DNA of 64,000 bases, taken from Anodontia alba (Eukaryota > Mollusca > Bivalvia > Lucinida > Lucinidae). The stretch covers positions 39,986,803 to 40,050,802 of the forward strand of contig OZ024836.1 in NCBI GenBank assembly GCA_964016985.1, given 5' to 3'. The stretch's first letter is position 1; each line of letters starts with the position of its first letter. The notes below the pieces were generated by a model, which worked only from the letters and a program-made list of their open reading frames with translations, was not told where the DNA came from and did not search any database. A program made the position numbers and the translations under genes. Of this stretch, positions 1 to 10,657 are shown one piece after another.

Positions 1-328
1 AGATGTTCACTGCTTTAGGAGGCCTTTCTACAAGAGGTATTGCCTCACAGTGGTAATGCGTAATTCTTAACTAGCTTGTTTCAACCTTTGTGTTCATTGT
101 CGTAAATATCGACGATCCCTAGATGGTTGAAACACACATACCTAATGCAGGAATTATATGTTCCCTCTTCACTTACATTCTATCCATTACTCGTTTGCAT
201 CTGGATCAGTATGAAAATGTCGTACTTGCCCAAAGTATTCGTACAATTTAACTCCTTACCAAATGTGTCCAAACCTTTGAACAAGTATACTTCAACACTT
301 TACTACCTGTTGACGTGTCTAAACATCT
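1..328. other. no feature recognised
   Basis: Ordinary A+T-rich sequence. A 117-codon frame from 127 runs on into the family A copy and is not credible as a gene. Confidence 0.6.
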
Positions 329-608
329 CATTACGAAAACATGCCTATTCAAATATACTAAAAAGTTATTCACCAAAAATTCGAAAATTTTCTGACAAAA
401 TATTCAAATATTTTTCATATTTCTGCTCGAAACATATATTGGGGAAACTCGTTAGAACCGCCTTGCAGAAGTGGTTCTAACGAATACCCACAATCTATGT
501 TTTTGAGCAGAAATAAGAGAAATAATGTATACCCCTGTAAACCCCAGTTTTACTATATAACAGTGGGGTTTAAGGGGGTCTTAATTATATAGGCGTATTT
601 TCGTGATG
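329..608 (+). mobile_element. family A MITE, complete
   Basis: Ends CATTACGAAAACATGCC and TAGGCGTATTTTCGTGATG. The central hairpin (about 426-517) has a decayed left arm, which reads CATATATTGGGG instead of CATAGATTGTGGG. Confidence 0.88.
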
Positions 609-1822
609 TGCTAGATGAAAAGCAAAACGTATACTTCCGGACCCGACACAAGGTTATTTGCTCTGGCATGTCTGTCGCGGGTCGGATGTAATTGAAATAC
701 CGTGGAAACGGCCACATCATCTGTGCGAGTTAGTCATGGTCATCTGCATTTACTGGCAAGTGCCACGCGGAAATGTTTCTTTGAGCATATGATGATAACG
801 ACGGTGTAGATCAATCTGTGCATCCATACAGTCAGACAAGGTCCTTGAGTTTCCCTTGCGGAATCTATTCATAAGGGAGAATATATAAGGCATCACCCCG
901 ACCCCATTCTCTCTCACCAGCAGTATTTTTAGTGAAATTCTATTTTCAGATTTAATGTAAAAGCGCAATAGTACCAAAGCACCAAGGAACCTTTGAGTAT
1001 GACGAGATGCAACTATTAAATGATAACTGCCATTGTCTCCACAGCTTCTCAAGCGATGTAACCCGTTCACCCCTAAGTTTCTAAAATTGACTCTTCTGAC
1101 TTTTATGGAAACTTCTACAGTTGCAGATAGGAATGCCAATTGAAATTAAAAACATAATAACAAGCAGTGTATCTCCTAAAAAGACAGCCCCAGTACGAAC
1201 ATACTGAAAGCTGCGTAGCCGTGCATTAACAGCGCGTTAATACACGGCTTTTCACCGGTTAATGCACGGCTGTTAATAACGTGCGGCACTGCTTTTATTG
1301 CAATAATAGTGGTTATCACTAAGCCAGGGCTGTGTTCAGTTAACCGAGACGTTTACTCGTAAACAAAAGCAACCATTTCGTGCAAATCTTGACAGTTCTC
1401 GGTGGACTGTAGCAAATATCTGCAAACTATTCGCAAGCTGTCTTTGGCACAACCAAAATTGCAGCCAATGCGAATATACGTTTTATATGCTTGTTCATAA
1501 CAAAAATATGGAAATGTTTACTGGGTTGATGTTATACATTTGGTCCCTCATAAAATTAATATTTATTGATGTAATTTATTCGATCTTACAACAAGTCTTG
1601 CCAAAGAGAATAACGGCTGCTCTCTGATTTCAGGTCACAAAAGAAGGGTTTACAATAACCGTTTAGAAAATGCAAAATGGTTTTGAATAACTCTCGCAGA
1701 TAATAGGAGAACGTTCTTCACAAACTGTTTCCATTTCTAGACCAGTGCCAGAAAAACTGCTCCATATAACCTCAAATTAGTAGCCATTATTCGACAAGAT
1801 TTCATCTGACCCGCGTCAAGCC
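609..1822. other. no gene recognised
   Basis: Unique-looking sequence apart from the hairpin at 1217-1271. A 129-codon minus-strand frame (750-1139) begins at TTG and has no recognisable motif; a frame of that length is expected by chance here. Confidence 0.6.
1217..1271. repeat. isolated hairpin, 14-bp perfect arms
   Basis: AGCCGTGCATTAAC (1217-1230) and GTTAATGCACGGCT (1258-1271). A further imperfect arm GCGTTAATACACGGC lies between, so more than one fold is possible. Unassigned. Confidence 0.7.
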
Positions 1823-2064
1823 CATCACGAAAACACACCTATATAATTTTGAACCCTTATACCCCACTTTTATATAGTAAACTGGGGTTTACAGGGGTAT
1901 ACATTATTTTTCTTATTTCTGCTCAAAACCGAGGCGGTTCTAACGAGTACCCACAATCTATGTTTTGAGCAGAAATATGAAAAATATCAGAATTTTTATC
2001 CGAAAACTTTCAGTTTTTGGTGGTGAAATATTCAATATACAGGAATAGGCGTGGTTTCATAATG
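1823..2064 (-). mobile_element. family A MITE, left hairpin arm deleted
   Basis: Reverse-oriented copy (starts CATCACGAAAACACACC). The sequence jumps from CTGCTCAAAAC straight to CGAGGCGGTTCTAAC, so most of one hairpin arm is missing. Confidence 0.85.
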
Positions 2065-2289
2065 CAAAATGTGTTTTCGAACATGCGCAAAATGTGCATT
2101 TTCAGATCATCCTGAGCATGCGCAAAATCTATCATTTGGGCCTTTACTCTCCTTTTGTAGTAGCCAATTAGCCTGTTAGCGGACATGGAAGGCCCTGACC
2201 TGACTTCGAGGATGCAGCGGCTGCTCCTCCGAGCTTTCATTGACCACGTGTTCCTGATTACACGTGTTCTCATGGCGCGGCCCAACATA

Positions 2290-2644
2290 CAGTCGAACCT
2301 CAATGGCCCGAACACCGATGGCTCGTTTACCATGGCTAATTTGAACTCGCTTTTGAGTCTCAACGAAATACTTCCGATAGCTCAAGAAAACAAATATTTA
2401 GGGAAATTTTCTTATTTTATCGTGAAATTGTATCTTGTGTGTACTCATTAGAATCGCCTCATCGAGGCGATTCTAATATGTACACTCAACATACAATTAT
2501 TGTGTAGAAAATTGAAAAAAAAAATCCCTAAATTATCGCCATTTGCTTCCTGACGGCACCAGTAACACTCAGTGGCTCGAACCACCCATGTCTCGAACAA
2601 TTTTCTATGGTCCCAGAGATGTTCGAGCCATTGAAGTTCGACTG
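2290..2644 (+). mobile_element. family B MITE, complete
   Basis: Starts CAGTCGAACCTCAATGG and ends GAAGTTCGACTG, with TA on both sides (2288-2289 and 2645-2646). Central hairpin core CATTAGAATCGCCTCATCGA. CAG ends and TA duplication fit pogo/Tigger-type MITEs. Confidence 0.87.
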
Positions 2645-2654
2645 TATATCGAAT

Positions 2655-2756
2655 AAATAAAATAAACATACATAATTTTATTTTCAATGACCGCCATTTT
2701 GGTTTTACTAAAACATAATTTTATTCTCATTGACCGCCATTTTGTTTTTACTAAAA
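2655..2756 (+). repeat. short direct duplication with CCGCCATTTTG
   Basis: TAATTTTATTTTCAATGACC GCCATTTTG followed by TTTACTAAAACA, then again with few changes (TTCTCATTGACCGCCATTTT). Two units of about 47 bp, just after the family B copy. Confidence 0.6.
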
Positions 2757-2849
2757 AGTAACTGCGTAGACTCGCTAACATCAGTCAAAAGCTATCGCAG
2801 TTGCAGTGGACTGTAAAACGTCCACGGACCTCCGAGAAAAGTCGAACTT

Positions 2850-3152
2850 CAATGGGTCGAACATCTTTGGGACTATGGAAATATGTTCTGGGCACAGGTA
2901 GTTCGAGCCACTGAGGGTTAATCATAGCGTCAGGTCAGGAGGCAAATTGGGGTAATTTTGGTCTTTTCGAACTTTTTTAAGCTAATGGTATCCAGAGTTT
3001 TAATGAGTATACAAATCATCATTTTAATGATAAGATATGAACAACTCCCCAAAATATCCCTAAATATATGTTTTCTATAGCTATCAGAAGAATGTCTAGG
3101 GACTCATAAACAAGCATGAATTAGCCAGTGTAAATGAATCATCGGTGTTGGC
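2850..3152 (-). mobile_element. family B, hairpin-less decayed copy
   Basis: GTCGAACTTCAATGGGTCGA, GTAGTTCGAGCCACTGAGGG and TTAATCATAGCGTCAGGTC match family B in reverse. The far side keeps CTATAGCTATCAGAAGAATG. The central hairpin is gone. Confidence 0.65.
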
Positions 3153-3157
3153 GTCCA

Positions 3158-4315
3158 CATCACGAAAACATGCCTATATAATTTTGACCCCCTTAAACCC
3201 CACTTTTATATAATAAAACTGGGGTTTACTGGGGTATACATTATTTTTTTTATTTCTGCTCAAAAACATAGATTGTGGGTACTCGTTAGAATCGCCTCGC
3301 CGAGGCGGTTCTAACGAATAACCACAATCTATGTTTTGAGCAGAAATAGGAAAAAATCAGAATATTTATCTGAAAATTTACATTTTAGGTGGTAAAATTT
3401 TCAGTATGTTTGAATAGGCGTGTTTTCGTGATGATTACGAAAACATGCCTATTCAAATATACTGAAAATTTTATCAGCAAAACATGTAAATTTTTAGATA
3501 AAAATAATAGTTTTTCATAGTTCTGCTCAAAAACATAGATTGTAGTACTCGTTAGAAGCAAAACATATATTGTGGGTACTCGTTAGAACCGCCTCGACAA
3601 GGTGGTTCTAACGAATAACCACAATCTATGTTTTGAGCAGAAATAGGAAAAAATCAGAATATTTATCTGAAAATTTACATTTTAGGTGGTAAAATTTTCA
3701 GTATGTTTGAATAGGCGTGTTTTCGTGATGATTACGAAAACATGCCTATTCAAATATACTGAAAATTTTATCAGCAAAACATGTAAATTTTTAGATAAAA
3801 ATAATAGTTTTTCATAGTTCTGCTCAAAAACATAGATTGTAGTACTCGTTAGAAGCAAAACATATATTGTGGGTACTCGTTAGAACCGCCTCGACAAGGT
3901 GGTTCTAACGAGTACCCACAATCCATTACGAAAACACGCCTATTCAAATATATAGAAAATTTCACCTCCTAAAACTGAAAATTTTCAGATAAAAACTCTG
4001 ATATTTTTCATATTTCTGCTCAAAAACATAGATTGTGGGTACTCGTTAGAACCGCCTCGGCGAGGCGGTTCTAACGAGTACCCACAATCTATGTTTTTGA
4101 GCAGAAGTAAGAAAAATAATGTATACCCCTGTAAACCCCAGTTTTACTATATAAAAGTGGGGTTTAAGGGGGTCAAAATTATATAGGCATGTTTTCGTGA
4201 TGTATGTTTCTGAGCAGAAAGAAGAAAAATAATGTATACCCCTGTAAACCCCAGCTTTACTATATAAAAGTGGGATTTAAAGGGGTCAAAATTATATAGG
4301 CATGTTTTCGCGATG
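3158..4315. mobile_element. family A cluster with tandem duplication
   Basis: It holds a complete minus copy (3158-3433), then a head-to-tail composite in which a 297-bp unit is repeated almost without change (3311-3607 and 3608-3904), then a complete plus copy (3924-4202), then a right-half fragment (4203-4315). The hairpin of the 3924 copy, 4016-4104, is a perfect 44-bp inverted repeat with a 1-base centre. The best copy for defining the family. Confidence 0.88.
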
Positions 4316-5253
4316 TCTGTAAACTTTTACTGTACTATTTTGTTCAAACGAATGCAGTTCAGAACGCCATTCCATTAATCATAAGTATAATAGACAATAT
4401 GCAGAACTGCAAAATATAGATAAAAAGAGATATAGATCTCTCTGAAGAGGAAAATGACATAAATTGCGTAACTTGGGAAATATTGCATGGTATGCCCCAA
4501 GTTATTTTGCAAAGAAGTAAGTTTTGCATCCCACCTCTGGTTATCCTGTCTTAATCATTGTAGAAGAAATTGGTCGGACATGACATACAGATATTCATGT
4601 GGGACGGACAGACGATTGTAACATTTAACTAAACGCCCACCCTCACTTCGTGGCGTAGGCATAAAATGTGAGCTGCAACATGAAATAAATCCACATTATG
4701 CCATGTGTGGCGCAATTTGATCAGAGCCTTGTCTAGCCGCTCTGTTGACAGCAAAGGGCCCAATGTTTATATGGACGGACTAAACTGTTCAGACTCGGCG
4801 GATGCAAAGGCAGGTCTGCGTCCTCACTCGCTGGATGCATATCTCAAAAAAAGGTATATTTTCTCAGTTCATGTTAATTTAGTGCAATAATGCGAAGCTC
4901 CTTGACTGTGATGTATCTGGAGACCGGCTTCAATTCTTTTAGGAGACTGGATACAGCAATTGAGCCTTTTCACGAAAAAGAGGCTTTTCGGACTTTCCAT
5001 CGAATCAATTTTTCAGTGCGAATGTCCTGCTTCTTAAGGAGGCCACATGTCTACTTCTTTGACTGAAGTTTTCCTTGGCTTACCGCTTATATGAAAAAAA
5101 AAACAGCACAGATCCTGACGAGATGCGCACGCTCGCCTGAACCGTAACTGTTCGTATATGCTATCACGGTTTTCCCTATGACGAGGCTCATGAACCGAAA
5201 CGAGAGAAAACGTGCTGTACCTTCCGACATGTGTGCCAAACTAAGACTAAAAT
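4316..5253. other. no gene recognised
   Basis: Contains H3-like words near 4790-4850 (TCAGACTCGGCGGATGCAAA, GCTGGATGCATATCTC). Otherwise nothing seen. Confidence 0.55.
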
Positions 5254-5535
5254 CATTACGAAAATATGCCTATTCAAATAGATTGAAAATTTTACAACCA
5301 AAAAAAAAGAAAAAAGTTTCAGATAAAAAATTCTGATATATTTCATATTTCTGCTCAAAACATAGACTGTGGGTAGTCGTTATAACCGCCTCGACGAGGC
5401 GGTTCTAACGAGTACCCCCAATCTATGCTTTTTAGCAAAATAAGAAAATTAATGTATAACCCCGTAAACCCCAGTTTTACTATATAAAAGTGGGGTTTAA
5501 GGAGGTCAAAATTATATAGGCGTGTTTTCGTGATG
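5254..5535 (+). mobile_element. family A MITE, complete
   Basis: Ends CATTACGAAAATATGCC and TAGGCGTGTTTTCGTGATG. Central hairpin is intact with minor changes (GTGGGTAGTCGTTATAACCG on the left arm). Confidence 0.88.
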
Positions 5536-5651
5536 TCAACCTGTGCACCATTGTAGTCTAATCAGTCATCGTTATTCGCGTGAAAAATTGTACCATTGAC
5601 TATCCATTGTGACGATTCTGATCAGACCGTGTGAATGCTTAAAATGATCAA

Positions 5652-5861
5652 GCCCCGAAGTTATAGAACTTTTTTTCATGCTCAACTTAGCTGAGCAGGA
5701 AATTGTTCCTGCTAATAAATCTCAAATTACTAACAACTGCAATTTTTGGTATTTTTATATTTATTAAATGCCAACTACTGTTGGCATTTTCATATCTATT
5801 ACAGAGAAAATTTCATGCTTGGCTGAGTTGAGCATTAAAAAGTTTTATAATCTCGGGGCCT
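5652..5861. mobile_element. foldback MITE (GCCCCGA ends)
   Basis: The ends GCCCCGAAGTTATAGAAC and the complement GTTTTATAATCTCGGGGC, with an inner pair CATGCTCAACTTAGC / GCTGAGTTGAGCAT. Single copy; A+T-rich interior. Confidence 0.7.
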
Positions 5862-6055
5862 GAATCTTCGCTGGGCGTACATGTCCAAAGATATGTTTTT
5901 CGACGTTGTCGCTCGGTCACTAGTGTTTGACATTTTATTAATTAAAATCCAGTTTGTAACAGTTACATGGATATCAAGAGCCTCTCAGGAGAGTATCTGT
6001 TAATCTCAGTGTGTTACAACACTTCGTTTGCGTTTGCGATTTATACGAATCTAAA

Positions 6056-6135
6056 TGGAGTTAGAATCCAGTCCATGACTGCATGGCGCTTTACGGCATT
6101 GCTTTCATTAACACCCTTCCATTGTCTCGACAAGC
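6056..6135 (+). mobile_element. decayed SINE/family F junction fragment
   Basis: GGAGTTAGAATCCAGTCCAT followed by GACTGCATGGCGCTTTACGG matches, with several changes, the stretch just after the tRNA-like head at 9.9 kb (GGAGTTATAATCCAGCACAT, GACTGAATGGCACTTTAAGG). The head itself is not preserved. Confidence 0.4.
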
Positions 6136-6357
6136 GTGATAATTTTGATTTTGAAGTTGTTTATTTCTCGATGCTGACAGTACTAAGTCAATCTCTTGTA
6201 TAGTGTGTATATAGTCTCGACTTTTTCATTTGGGTAGGGCATGCTCATGCAAATGCTTTGTACATGGTTTTATCAGTCGGAATGCTTTATGACGACACCA
6301 GCCTTTCACAAGTTCTCTTTCATACAAGTGTGGGTTATTAGCTACCGTTGAAGTTCG

Positions 6358-6635
6358 CATCACGAAAACATACCTATATAATTTTGACCCCCTTAAACCC
6401 CACTTTTATATAGTAAAACTGGGGTTTATAGGGGTATGCATTATTTTTCTTATTTCTGCTCAAAACATAGATTGTGGGTACTCATTAGAACCGCCTCGGC
6501 GAGGCGGTTCTAACGAGTACGCACAATTTATGTTTTGTGCAGAAATATGAAAAATATCTGAGTTTTTTATCTCAAAATTTTCAGTTTTTGGAGATGAAAT
6601 TTTCTATATATTTGAATAGACGTGTTTTCGTAATG
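6358..6635 (-). mobile_element. family A MITE, complete
   Basis: Reverse orientation, starting CATCACGAAAACATACC and ending GACGTGTTTTCGTAATG. Both hairpin arms are present. Confidence 0.88.
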
Positions 6636-6723
6636 TTAAAAAATTGTAGACCCTATGTTTATGTTCATGGACAGTAATATAACATACAACACTACTCATT
6701 TGCCCTAGCTTACAATTGAGCGA

Positions 6724-7029
6724 GCCGGCCTCGGTGGCTCAGTTGGATGCGCCGTCCGACTGGAGACCAGAAGGTCGCGGGTTCAACCCCAGCCGAGGTC
6801 GGTAACATTCTTTCGTGGAGATTGATCATGAAATATTTTCTACGGTCATTCTCTCCCATCCGCTGATTCAAGAAGGGCAGTTGTCAGTTTCTGGCGAAAG
6901 AATGTGCACAATACTGGTTAACCGCTTAGAGGACTAAGCCTGCCCAGTAAAACGTGTGGTTAGGTAAACTGACCGCGCTCGACATGACCCCATTGGGTTG
7001 ACTGGGCCGTAAAATCTCAACACAAACAA
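6724..7029 (+). mobile_element. tRNA-derived SINE (type 1), full length
   Basis: The head carries an A box (TGGCTCAGTTGGATGCG) and a B box (GGGTTCAACCCC), the internal pol III promoter of tRNA-derived SINEs. A conserved body follows (ATTGATCATGAAATATTTTC ... GAAGGGCAGTTGTCAGTTTC), then a tail (CGTAAAATCTCAACACAAAC) ending in CAAA repeats. The target duplication ACAATTGAGCGA is perfect: 6712-6723 and 7030-7041. It has no coding capacity and depends on a LINE for retroposition. Confidence 0.92.
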
Positions 7030-7229
7030 ACAATTGAGCGATATTCAAACGAACGCATCCCAAAAGACCATGAAATATAATCTACACCAACATGAAATAA
7101 AGGGAGAAGTTTTAAGGTCCGTAACCTGCTAAAGTTAAGGTGACTATATCCTTCAGAGGAATATTTTAGAAGCAAAAGCGAGGTGCATTAAATGAACGAA
7201 AATAAAAAAAAAACTTACTGGATCTGTTC

Positions 7230-7292
7230 ATGAACAGTAGTGTAACGTGTAACACTGCTCATGAACAGTAGTGTAACGTGCAACACTGCTCA
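7230..7292 (+). repeat. short tandem duplication
   Basis: ATGAACAGTAGTGTAACGTG plus AACACTGCTC occurs twice in a row (starting 7230 and 7261). A diverged third version (CATGGACAGTAATATAACAT) lies at about 6666, with the SINE at 6724 in between. Confidence 0.7.
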
Positions 7293-7314
7293 AGCCTCCT
7301 TCCCTTGATCGACA

Positions 7315-7381
7315 AGTTTTTTTTTTGTTTTTTGTTGTTTTTTTTTTTTTTTTGTTTTTTTTTTGTTTTTTTTTGTTTTTT
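7315..7381. repeat. T-rich low-complexity tract
   Basis: (T)n with scattered G. The minus-strand K/N-rich frame it creates is an artefact. Confidence 0.9.
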
Positions 7382-7417
7382 GTGCTTTCAGAGAAATCTA
7401 AAAGAACTATACTCAAG

Positions 7418-7463
7418 AACATTTCCAGCGTCCCAAATATGTACGAGCAATTGAGGTTCGACT
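7418..7463 (+). mobile_element. family B end fragment
   Basis: CAGCGTCCCAAATATGTACG then AGCAATTGAGGTTCGACTG is the right end of family B; the rest is absent. Confidence 0.6.
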
Positions 7464-7464
7464 G

Positions 7465-8927
7465 TAGTTGAAATTGTCTATGTTAATGAATTTATTTAAC
7501 ATACCTATCTTCACATATGTGGGATAGGGTACGCTGTTGCTTGTCTGCGCTTTTTGCATAGAGATATGCTTTTCGTTGTCATGACTTAATTGCTGATAAC
7601 CCGGGAAAGCTTTCTCCGATCACCAATCATCAATACGCGAGAGACTGCAGTTGCGAGCATTAATATTGGATACAGCACACAGCTGTGATGAGGTTTATGT
7701 AACGATTTAGGTTTTAATCTCAGTTATATTAACTCACTTCATTGCGAGTGTAATTATGTATAGATTCATTTATCTGAATGTACAGGGTACTGACAAGGAC
7801 AATGTGTCTGCATGAAGAAACTGCTTTTGCTGGATAATATGTTCTGAGGAATAAAAACATTTAATATATGTTATATGATAATAAAAGATCAACATTTGGC
7901 GTTGTCTGTGAGTATATATATTTATTATTATAAAAAGATAAGATTTAGTATATAGTGATATCTAATTACACATATTCGAATTGATTCGAGACAAAGAGTC
8001 AGACGCTTCTATTTACTTCAAACTTAAGCAGACTAAAACTTGACTATAGGTGTTCTACGTCGTCTCAGAAAACAGAAATACAAACACTTTTCGTCCTTAA
8101 AAAACAGGAAAATATTTCTTATGTCGACCGCTGAAAATTTTAATTCCAGCATGCAAAGCGTAATTAGCTACCTTAACTATCTTGTCTTTGATCCTCATGT
8201 TGACTAACGTTAATATCAGTGCTAAATACCCCATGTGATTATGTTACTTACTAACATACCTTTTATTGTTTAATAAAACACATATCAGAACTTTTGTTTA
8301 ATAATAGTTCGCCTAAAGTATTTCATTTTTTTTTTTTTTTTTTTTTTTTTTGACAGCCCATTAGAATGCAAACGAACAAATGCAGATTAAACTTTACACT
8401 AGAAAAAAAATGTTCTGTTGTTTGTTTTGTAACTAATTTCATTTTAGTTTATATTAGTTTGAAACAGATCAGAAAGCAACAAAAACGCGAAAATGATTTC
8501 CAGTAAATTAATATAATATACTTTCTTGGACTTTCTGCTTAATTTAACTTGTACCCGAAAATAGGAGGAAATGGATAGGGCTAAGTCACCTATATGTTAC
8601 AAATCCACCACTGTAACTTGGGGATATCAATTCGCGCTTATGCTATTGTAAATCTACTTTTGGCAAAATAGAGAGGACAGACGTGCATTAGGTAATTAAA
8701 GTCATGGTGGTTGATTGTTTGGTTATTTTTGTAAACACACATATTCTTTAACGATTAGATGAGGCAAAACCTGTTATGTCCCGTTAATTTAAGACAATAT
8801 ATTACATCTTCTTTGTCAAAGTGATGTACATATAGTGATATGTACATTTACTGTCTGACTACGGTTATATGTTAATTGAAAAGTAGGTTTGGCAAAAAAT
8901 CATTATGCCACTTAAAGTGAAAATGCG
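7465..8927. other. no gene recognised
   Basis: A+T-rich, with one poly(T) run and no repeat I can assign. No open frame of note. Confidence 0.55.
8326..8351. repeat. poly(T) run
   Basis: About 26 T in a row; could be the tail of a minus-strand retroposon, but no body is recognisable to its left. Confidence 0.9.
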
Positions 8928-9199
8928 CATCACGAAAACGTGTCTATATAATTTTGACTCCCTTAAACCCAACTTTTATGCAGTAAAACTGGGGTTTACA
9001 GGGGTTGCATTATTTTCTTTCTACTCAGAAACATAGATTGTGGGTACGCGTTAGAAGCCCACGCCGAGGCGGTCTAACGAATACCCACAATCTATGTTTT
9101 GAGCAGAAATATGAAAAATATCAGAATTTTTCAAATGAAAATTTTCATTTTTTGATGGTAGAATTTTCAGTATATTTGAATTGGCGTGTTTTTGTAATG
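8928..9199 (-). mobile_element. family A MITE, hairpin core damaged
   Basis: Starts CATCACGAAAACGTGTC. The hairpin centre reads GTTAGAAGCCCACGCCGAGG, with bases lost in the left arm. Confidence 0.85.
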
Positions 9200-9424
9200 A
9201 TGACGTCAGTATAATATCTATGTAGTTTTGCTTATCAAATCATCTTACAAAAACTTTGTCATATTTAAGGAGCTAGTACACAGCACTCCCAACATGTGCA
9301 CCAAGAAAAGACTCAGATCAGGCCGAGCGTTCTCATGCGTAGACTGAATAGAGTATTCGAAGATCCCCTTGCGAGAAGCCAATGTTACGAACAGTCATTC
9401 GACGTGTGTTCACCAGACATACAA

Positions 9425-9680
9425 GAAAGGCTCTGTCCCGGCTCTCTACACAGGCGCACATGCTATATTGTAGGAAAGGCTTGTCAGGCTCGCTAAGCCG
9501 TGCGCAAATGCAATATTGATGGAAAGACTGTGTCACGGCTCGCTACGCCGGGCGCACAAAAGGCTGTGCCACGGTTCGCTACGCCGGGCACACATGCAGT
9601 GTTGTAGGAAAGGCTGTGTCCCGGCTCGCTACGCCGGCCACACATGCAGTATTGTAGAAGAGGCTGTACCCCGGCTCATA
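9425..9680 (+). repeat. GC-rich minisatellite, ~37-52-bp units
   Basis: About six units of the form AGGCTGTGTCCCGGCTCGCT followed by ACGCCGGGCACACATGCAGT and ATTGTAGGAA. One unit (near 9561) is shortened. Units contain the small palindrome CCGGC..GCCGG. Much richer in G+C than the surroundings. Confidence 0.8.
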
Positions 9681-9849
9681 TGTATGTGTAAAATATCATT
9701 TTCGTGTTGAAGACAATGTGGCACAGCATCTTTATCTGATTGTCTTTGATAGATGTTTGAAACTGTGAAAATTACCATTTTTAAGTCTCTGTGTCGTATT
9801 TTGCCAGTATAACCAGGGCTTAAAATGTATGCTTGGTGCTGAACGAAAC

Positions 9850-9920
9850 GTCCGTATGGTCAAGGGGTTAGTACTGTTCATCAAATCGCGATGTCCTGGG
9901 TTCAATTCCTACTGGAGTTA
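9850..9920 (+). mobile_element. tRNA-like SINE head
   Basis: The A-box-like ATGGTCAAGGGGTTAGTA and B-box GGGTTCAATTCC are spaced as in a tRNA. The cloverleaf looks too poor for a working tRNA gene. It runs straight into a family F repeat. A decayed relative of its 3' flank (GAATCCAGTCCATGACTGCA) is at 6066-6085. Confidence 0.5.
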
Positions 9921-9947
9921 TAATCCAGCACATGACTGAATGGCACT

Positions 9948-10282
9948 TTAAGGCTCCATATTCTTCACAAACAGACATTTATTGTCCAAGAAAGGCTTAA
10001 TAAATTGATAAATGGTATTAGTACGATCAAAAAAAATGTAGCACCTGACAGTCTGTAAATTTTCTGTTAGTCTCTCGTTCTTGAAATCAAATGATTTTTA
10101 TCGTATCTCTGAATTAATGTTGGCAATGTTTCATTTTTGATCCATTTTCAAAAACAAAAGACTAACTGAAATTTTACAGGGCGTCAGATGCCACATTGTA
10201 TGGTCGTATTATACCATATATCTATTTATAAAACCTTTCTTGGTTAATAAAATGTCTATTTTTGAGGAACATGGAGCTTTTA
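9948..10282. mobile_element. family F foldback, copy 1
   Basis: It starts TTAAGGCTCCATATTC and ends in the near complement GAACATGGAGCTTTTAA. Inner arms repeat the theme (TAGTCTCTCGTTCTTGAAAT against GACTAACTGAAATTTTACAG). No coding capacity. Confidence 0.7.
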
Positions 10283-10341
10283 AGTGCACAGCATCCATTA
10301 TCATCATTCCTATGTGCCGACACACGTGATTTGTTTGATTT

Positions 10342-10463
10342 CATCACCAAAACATACCTATAAAATTTTGATCCCTTAAACCCCACTTTTATATAGTAAA
10401 ACTGGGGTTTACAGGGGTATATATTATTTTTCTTATTTTGCTAATAAAAACCGTAGATTTTGG
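10342..10463 (-). mobile_element. family A, half copy
   Basis: CATCACCAAAACATACC through the AAACCCCACTTTTATATAG block, breaking off inside the hairpin after AACCGTAGATTTTGGG. Confidence 0.75.
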
Positions 10464-10657
10464 GCCGCGACATTCGTCACATAGTTACCATATCTAAGAA
10501 ATATAGTTTATGCTCGTACAGATAAATCGACAGCGTTTGATTGATATGAAAAGTCTGGAGTCGAAATTACTGAGAATTGACGCTGTATTATTGTGCTCGT
10601 ATAAAGTGCCAAAATGTTCATACGTATCCAGTGAAGTGTTTTGTTCAATTTATTGGC

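Noticed and set aside
750..1139. 129-codon open frame on the minus strand
   Set aside because: Starts at TTG, not ATG, no motif, and open frames of this length are expected by chance in 64 kb of A+T-rich DNA read in six frames.
6724..6800. Possible tRNA gene
   Set aside because: A and B boxes are present but the sequence continues into a dispersed SINE body with CAAA tail and a target duplication; it is a SINE head, not a tRNA gene.
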